From Lates calcarifer (taxonomy: Eukaryota > Chordata > Actinopteri > Centropomidae): DNA of 64,000 bases. Where the stretch lies: contig NC_066847.1 of NCBI RefSeq assembly GCF_001640805.2, positions 20,141,504 to 20,205,503 of the forward strand, written 5' to 3'. Under the pieces are notes generated by a model. That model did not search any database. It had not been told where the DNA came from and saw only the letters and a list, made by a program, of their open reading frames with translations. Position 1 is the first letter of the stretch. Each line of letters begins with the position of its first letter. Below, piece after piece: positions 61,001 to 64,000 of this stretch. The position numbers and the translations under genes were made by a program.

Positions 61001-63449
61001 GGAAGGCCAGGAATGGAGTGGGGTGCTCTGGTACCCCATGGTCTGGCCAGGCTGTGAACTGGAACTGCCTCACCTCTCTCTTCTCACTGGAGCCATTCTG
61101 AATATGGAGATGGAGAAAGGTTAGTGACCGTCAAATCTCACCTTGACCACATGACCATTAGGAAAACAACATCAAAATGCCTCTTACTTTAAAAAGTGCA
61201 AATGTCCTGACACAGTACGTCGCCAGTTCTACTGTGTCTAGCAGTGTCACTTGGATGAGACCGTAGGTTTCTGTCCCTCTTGTGGGCCAGTACTGGTCAC
61301 ATTTCACCTGTAATAGAGAGAAATATCACATTAAAGAAATGCCAAATAGGAATATTTGAATTCTTTCACCCCTATAGTTAAAACAGATTAATCTAGATTA
61401 ATAATTAATCTAGATCTAGATCTAGAATTTTAAGATCTCCATTTTAGGTGTATTTACATAGTGTAAATGTTTTTTTTTAACAGTGCCCTGCCTCACACAT
61501 ACACACATACTATACATAGTCAAGTGATGGTTAAAAAAAAAATGCACAAATTCTCCTCATTCCCGCTGACTGGGCTTGATTTTGTAATCAATGAAATGGC
61601 TTGCGATTTTTGTATAGAGCCGACGGTGCTATTAATTGTCCTGACATACTCTATAATTACAAAGGTAACCACAGTTTCCAATCATATTACCGGCTCAGCT
61701 TTATTGCTTCTTGAGTGTACAGCTTTGTTTCACTGTGAACGGCCAATAAAACACTGTTCCATTATAGCATTAGTGCTTAGCTGACAAAGGGAAGCACTAT
61801 TGGTGTTGGGGAGGAAATAACTGGGATTCAATTCAGTTGTTTTTCTCCATATTGTCCATTAGAACCGTTGTGGTTTGAGCAGTATGTTCAGCACAATCAA
61901 AACCTCAGCATGCTCATCAGCATATCCTGTTGCCTGATACTCTGTGACTGTTCAGTAGTATGAAACCTGGACACCAGTGTGAAATATTCAAATATCTAAC
62001 AAGTGCACTATCCACTAATTTTATTTCCTAAGCAGCTGTTAAAACATTGACACAAGGAGCAATGAAGTGACTGTGATACCAGGAGTAATGAAATGATTCA
62101 TAATAACATTTACTTGCAAATACTCAAGCTTTAGATATGCAAAATGTACAAAGACAGCCTGAGTGGTTCCTAGCAAATGATGTGACGGATAAATATGAAA
62201 GACAGAAACTGTTAGCAACAACAAAAGCACATTATGAACTACAAATGTCAAACAATATAATGGTATGGTGGGAAGGTGGGGGGTGGCTTGCAGGAAGCTT
62301 TTGTGGCAGCACCAAGAAGCACTCTCATGTTACATATAATAGGGCATCTATGGCGGGAAACACCTGATGGCATAGACCAAATTTAACTGAAGAATGATGC
62401 ATTTTACAGTGCAAAGCAGCTTATTTGCTTTGCAGATTGTAAGGATACTGAATGAAAGCTGCTGTCTGGATTGAGTCAGCACCCCAGTTAACACTGTGCC
62501 AAGCTCTTAGAAAAGGCATACAAGTGTGAAGGTCAGTAGCTTATGAAGCCTGTGCAAGCTTCCATGTGCTCAGTCAGACACTGTAAGATGTGCCAGAGAG
62601 AGAGGAAGTGCTTTTTGACCATGTCAACCTTAAAGGAGAAGTGAGTTCACACCGCCAGGCAATGTGGCTTTTCAGTCTTTTCAGTCTTTTTTTAATCACT
62701 GATTGCAATCCATTGCCTTCAGCAGTGCTTGGCTAATGAAATAAGCCACCAATCAGTCATGACTTAACAACAACAGAGTGTGTTGTTGTTAAGAGAGGAC
62801 TGGGTATGAAAGTCGGCAACAGAATGTCTTGGGGAATAAATATGAAGCTATCTAGCAAGGGCCAGAGCACAACATACTGTCCAACTTGAATGGAAAAAGG
62901 AGAGGAGGAGGACAAGGACATCAGTTTGATTGTCACTGATGGAGGGTTAAAATAGTTGGGAGACCCTGCGTTGCAAAATTTGTGTGGCAAATAAGGAAAT
63001 AAGGAATGGAAAAATTATGTCATTGGCTTAAAAATTGCATGTTTGAAAGATTTAGTTGATGTGAAAATAACTTGCTTGACTTTTCTCAGACTGTCATTTT
63101 CATGTTTTTATGACTTGTGGTTAATTCCAAAGCTAAAAATAAATCAAATGCATCCACACTCCTTTAACCCTGTAATTTCAGTTAAATACACCTCACTTTA
63201 TTCATGTAGTGCTTTCTATTAGATAGGGACCACTGCAGAATAGTAAAGCTGTTTCTTTATTTCCATCTCTTACCCTGGACCTCTCCTCCAGTTTGGTCAT
63301 CATGACAATGATGGCACTCCTCTGCTCCCAGATCATCCTCCAGAAGTCACCAAATGTCTCTGGCAGAGATCCTTGGGTGGCAATGTAGGCATTCTGCTTC
63401 CTGTAGCCATCAATGTAGTTGGCATTGATATAGTCACTTCCAGGGATAC
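51943..63449 (-). CDS. ptprd: Receptor-type tyrosine-protein phosphatase delta (LAR family), 3' part of the gene, ten coding exons
   Basis: Joined coding segments, in transcript order: 63449-63274, 61307-61188, 61097-60943, 55975-55690, 54718-54540, 54288-54162, 53941-53816, 53060-52906, 52652-52517, 52011-51943. They encode 508 complete residues (numbered here from the first Ile after a split Gly). All internal junctions are GT-AG and keep phase. D1: WPD-loop Asp117, catalytic Cys149 and Arg155 in [11 protein letters not shown]2: KNRL with Leu271, WPE with Glu406, Cys440 and Arg446. The tail ends [12 protein letters not shown]. Known family role: synaptic adhesion receptor that dephosphorylates phosphotyrosine proteins at the inner plasma membrane, with D2 mainly regulatory and a docking site. 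PTPRD rather than PTPRS or PTPRF is favoured by [32 protein letters not shown] and QKLTQIE. Ectodomain, transmembrane segment and D1 start lie beyond the window. Which teleost duplicate (a or b) cannot be told. Confidence 0.95.
52012..52516 (-). other. ptprd intron (505 bp)
   Basis: GT-AG intron between the D2 P-loop exon and the terminal exon. Ordinary AT-rich intron sequence; I see no repeat, RNA gene or additional exon in it. Confidence 0.85.
52517..52652 (-). CDS. ptprd: ptprd coding exon: D2 P-loop and Q-loop
   Basis: A 136-bp exon: one base completes Ser, then 45 codons from [20 protein letters not shown] to RPAMVQTE. Acceptor gcacag, donor gtgaga. It supplies the D2 signature-loop Arg and the following helix. 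[19 protein letters not shown] fits PTPRD or PTPRS; PTPRF has VDMFQTVKTLRTQRP. Phase 0 at its end leads directly to the short terminal exon. Confidence 0.95.
52906..53060 (-). CDS. ptprd: ptprd coding exon: D2 WPE loop and cysteine
   Basis: A 155-bp exon of 51 codons plus two bases of a split Ser, from [20 protein letters not shown] to GPISVHC. Acceptor ttcccag, donor gtaagt-like (gtaag). The general-acid loop is WPEQG, with Glu in place of Asp, the second hallmark change of the D2 pseudo-phosphatase. The D2 cysteine (TGT at 52908-52910) is kept and again is the last full codon before the intron. Exon length and phase equal those of the D1 exon 60943-61097, as expected from domain duplication. 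PKSGEGF and GPISVHC exclude PTPRF (PKTGEGF, GPITVHC). Confidence 0.95.
53061..53815 (-). other. ptprd intron (755 bp)
   Basis: GT-AG intron between the D2 CHQYWP exon and the WPE exon. No extra in-frame exon, RNA gene or recognised repeat is visible. The neighbouring introns 52653-52905, 53942-54161 and 54289-54539 are 253, 220 and 251 bp and are equally featureless. Confidence 0.85.
53816..53941 (-). CDS. ptprd: ptprd coding exon: D2 CHQYWP strand
   Basis: A 126-bp, phase-0 exon of 42 codons, [20 protein letters not shown] through [11 protein letters not shown]. Acceptor ccctgcag, donor gtaagc. It is the D2 equivalent of the D1 CDQYWP exon. The peptide appears identical to the mammalian LAR-family D2 over its whole length, showing very strong constraint on this catalytically weak domain. 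Confidence 0.95.
54162..54288 (-). CDS. ptprd: ptprd coding exon: D2 AYIATQG strand and DFWRMLWE helix
   Basis: A 127-bp exon: one base completes Arg, then 42 codons from [20 protein letters not shown] to TKLREMGR. Acceptor ccccatag, donor gtatgc. It is the D2 counterpart of the first exon in this window, with the same position in the PTP fold. The coding sequence agrees with mammalian PTPRD and PTPRS; PTPRF would have LAESTEDFW here, so PTPRF is disfavoured. Confidence 0.95.
54540..54718 (-). CDS. ptprd: ptprd coding exon: start of D2 with KNRL loop
   Basis: A 179-bp exon of 59 codons plus two bases of a split Arg, from [20 protein letters not shown] to [12 protein letters not shown]. Acceptor gtgcag, donor gtaagt. 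It encodes the N-terminal helix of D2 and its phosphotyrosine-recognition loop, which reads KNRLVN rather than the active-PTP KNRY; this Tyr-to-Leu change is a known reason why LAR-family D2 is nearly inactive. [20 protein letters not shown] is almost invariant across vertebrate type IIa phosphatases, so the exon fixes the family strongly but the paralog weakly. Confidence 0.96.
54719..55689 (-). other. ptprd intron (971 bp)
   Basis: GT-AG intron separating the D1-D2 linker exon from the first D2 exon. It contains chance open frames of about 95-128 codons around 55240-55620 with no domain similarity I can recognise and no splice context linking them to the phosphatase. No repeat is recognised. 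Confidence 0.8.
55690..55975 (-). CDS. ptprd: ptprd coding exon: end of D1 and D1-D2 linker
   Basis: A 286-bp exon: one base completes the split Ser, then 95 codons from [20 protein letters not shown] to VTGMELEFK. It holds the rest of the D1 P-loop including the catalytic Arg, the Q-loop MVQTEDQY whose Gln positions the hydrolytic water, and the start of the linker to D2. Acceptor tttacag, donor gtatac. Two family features are useful for typing: TLMRAQRNY and IQKLTQIE match PTPRD rather than PTPRS (TLMRSQRNY, QKLAQVE). The exon is visibly richer in G+C and CpG than its surroundings. Small differences from mammals occur at [11 protein letters not shown]. Confidence 0.96.
55976..60942 (-). other. 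Large ptprd intron (4967 bp) splitting the D1 active-site loop
   Basis: GT-AG intron placed between the two bases and last base of the Ser codon in [10 protein letters not shown]. Contents: a purine-rich stretch around 57570-57710, a 26-bp poly(A) tract at 59874-59899, and otherwise unique AT-rich DNA. It is several times longer than the other introns here, so it is the most likely of them to hold intronic regulatory sequence, but I recognise no specific element, exon or RNA gene. Confidence 0.8.
59874..59899. repeat. Poly(A) tract in the large ptprd intron
   Basis: 26 consecutive A on the plus strand. No LINE or SINE body or target duplication is recognised beside it, so it is taken as simple sequence. 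Confidence 0.85.
60943..61097 (-). CDS. ptprd: ptprd coding exon: D1 WPD loop and catalytic cysteine
   Basis: A 155-bp exon encoding 51 residues, [20 protein letters not shown] through GPMVVHC, plus two bases (AG) of a split Ser codon. It carries the mobile WPD loop with the general acid Asp and, as its last full codon (TGC at 60945-60947), the D1 nucleophilic cysteine. The P-loop [10 protein letters not shown] is therefore split between exons by a 5-kb intron, as it is in D2. [20 protein letters not shown] has the His of PTPRD where PTPRS and PTPRF have Tyr. Both catalytic residues seen are intact, so D1 is predicted active. Confidence 0.95.
61188..61307 (-). CDS. ptprd: ptprd coding exon: D1 phosphatase, CDQYWP strand
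   Basis: A 120-bp, phase-0 exon of exactly 40 codons, from [20 protein letters not shown] to [10 protein letters not shown]. Acceptor attacag, donor gtaaga. The CDQYWP motif is the classical PTP strand downstream of the KLEE..R helix. It is separated from the next exon by an intron of only 90 bp (61098-61187), the shortest in the window. Sequence fits PTPRD closely ([18 protein letters not shown]); the Tyr and Ile in [10 protein letters not shown] are mild substitutions outside catalytic positions. Confidence 0.95.
61388..61426. repeat. Clustered TCTAGA palindromes
   Basis: A 16-bp perfect palindrome ATTAATCTAGATTAAT at 61388-61403 is followed within 6 bp by three overlapping TCTAGA units (TCTAGATCTAGATCTAGA). 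Simple-sequence expansion is the plainest explanation. Located in a ptprd intron. Confidence 0.5.
62754..62802. repeat. Intronic foldback (13-bp perfect stem plus 5-bp outer stem)
   Basis: CTTAACAACAACA at 62763-62775, a 5-nt loop, then the exact reverse complement at 62781-62793. Outside it CAGTC (62754-62758) pairs with GACTG (62798-62802) across a symmetric 4x4 internal loop. The total is 49 nt, shorter than a normal pre-miRNA. It lies in a ptprd intron and would fold in the transcript. Confidence 0.5.
63274..63449 (-). CDS. ptprd: ptprd coding exon: D1 phosphatase, [11 protein letters not shown] region
   Basis: First exon visible in transcript order. It starts with two bases completing a Gly codon and encodes 58 further residues, [20 protein letters not shown] onward, ending KLEERSR. 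The acceptor reads ttcttag and the donor gtaaga. This is the conserved D1 core with DYINAN, the AYIATQG strand and the DFWRMIWE helix, all standard classical PTP motifs. [13 protein letters not shown] is typical of PTPRD and its close paralogs. The preceding exon (start of D1 with the KNRY phosphotyrosine loop) is not found between 63450 and 64000, so it lies beyond the window. IPGSDY at the exon start fits the family's order of GIPGSDY after the early D1 exon. Confidence 0.95.
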
Positions 63450-64000
63450 CTAAGAAGAGACAAGTGACATGAGCTGAGTTGGTATGGTAAAAAAAAAAAC
63501 AAACAAACAAAAAAAAAACAAAACATAAATACAAAACAAACATTTAGAAATTTAGATGTGTGAGTATAATATTTCAAATGAAATCGTTAACTTTTTTGTG
63601 TGGACTTTGTTTTTGTTTTTTGTAACATCAGATTCTGCCCCACATAAGGATCAGATGACAGTGTGTGAGGCTATCCTCTGTGTTTACTGTCAGTTAAGAC
63701 AACATTAATTCGAAAAGTAGCATAAAGTAGTAACATTTGGAGCCAGTGTTACAGTCCATAAGAATTTGTATTTGCTATCAACAATGCATTTAAATCCACA
63801 GTTTTGTGTCATACGTCCATATCTGCAACCAAATTACAGATAAAGCTTGGTCTATAAAAGTCTATCACCTCACATGGAGAAAAACAAACCAACAAAAAAC
63901 TAGCAAAACAATTTTCCCCCTTCCCCCTCACTCCTCCTTCCCTTTGCTTATATTAAATGAAAGGCACAGCAGCCTTTTTGAATCCAGGGGAAAGAGACAG
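63450..64000 (-). other. Partial ptprd intron running out of the window
   Basis: Upstream intron sequence ending in the acceptor ttcttag at 63450-63456. It has an A-rich run with AAAC repeats near 63490-63540. I searched both strands by eye for the preceding D1 exon (the KNRY loop region) and found none, so the intron extends past 64000. Confidence 0.75.

Larger units (their letters stand above)
61308..63273 (-). other. ptprd intron (1966 bp) with palindromes and a foldback
   Basis: GT-AG intron inside D1. It holds a cluster of TCTAGA/GATTAAT palindromes at 61388-61426, and a foldback at 62754-62802 described separately. No exon, RNA gene or recognised transposon is visible. The 90-bp intron 61098-61187 next to it is close to the minimum size of vertebrate introns. 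Confidence 0.8.

Noticed and set aside
61388..61426. TCTAGA cluster as an integration or recombination site
   Set aside because: Short overlapping palindromes in AT-rich intron DNA are better explained as simple-sequence expansion.
62754..62802. The foldback as a microRNA precursor
   Set aside because: The loop-to-base length of 49 nt is too short for a standard pre-miRNA and the stem is low-complexity (CAA/TTG).
51943..63449. Assignment of the phosphatase to ptprs or ptprf
   Set aside because: [32 protein letters not shown] and IQKLTQIE fit PTPRD; PTPRF-specific variants (LAESTEDFW, PKTGEGF, GPITVHC) are absent. A teleost-specific divergence of ptprs is not fully excluded.
1..64000. tRNA, rRNA or small nuclear RNA genes
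   Set aside because: No cloverleaf with both A and B boxes and no recognisable rRNA or snRNA core was seen; the only A-box-like match belongs to the SINE.

Overview
The window looks like chromosomal DNA of a teleost fish, probably a percomorph-type genome. Reasons: a vertebrate receptor tyrosine phosphatase gene with short coding exons and compact GT-AG introns; a fish-type Tc1 transposon remnant, a piggyBac remnant and a teleost tRNA-like SINE with a GGAT-type tail; many (AC)n and (TA)n microsatellites; AT-rich DNA overall. Nothing prokaryotic, viral or plasmid-like is present.

The only protein-coding gene I can support lies on the minus strand between 51943 and 63449. It is the 3' part of a type IIa (LAR-family) receptor protein tyrosine phosphatase, best matched to PTPRD. 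Ten consecutive coding exons are resolved to the base. Every junction has GT-AG ends and consistent phase, giving 508 complete codons plus a split first Gly. They cover most of catalytic domain D1, all of the membrane-distal domain D2 and the C-terminal tail ending in [12 protein letters not shown]. The ectodomain, transmembrane segment and start of D1 lie beyond 64000. D1 has intact catalytic motifs (WPD loop, [10 protein letters not shown]). D2 has the Tyr-to-Leu and Asp-to-Glu changes that make LAR-family D2 domains nearly inactive. An AT-rich 3' UTR follows the stop leftward, with several AATAAA signals and a small perfect hairpin; its end is not fixed.

The remaining ~49 kb (1 to ~49800) is downstream of ptprd and holds no coding exon I can defend. 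It contains a degenerate piggyBac transposase (~5060-5765), an internally deleted Tc1/mariner element (~7800-8979), a SINE inserted with a perfect 13-bp target duplication (23315-23676), a short fragment of another dispersed repeat (~17468-17545), a MITE-like hairpin (~25775-25910), microsatellites, a G-quadruplex run (35480-35504) and some foldback structures. Several non-repetitive blocks rich in homeodomain-like TAAT/ATTA motifs look like conserved non-coding regulatory elements, but that is only inference without alignment.

No previously undescribed multi-gene system is apparent. The best leads are the foldbacks (62754-62802, 2547-2583, 34406-34439, 51714-51736), the candidate regulatory blocks of the gene desert, and the dated mobile-element insertions.
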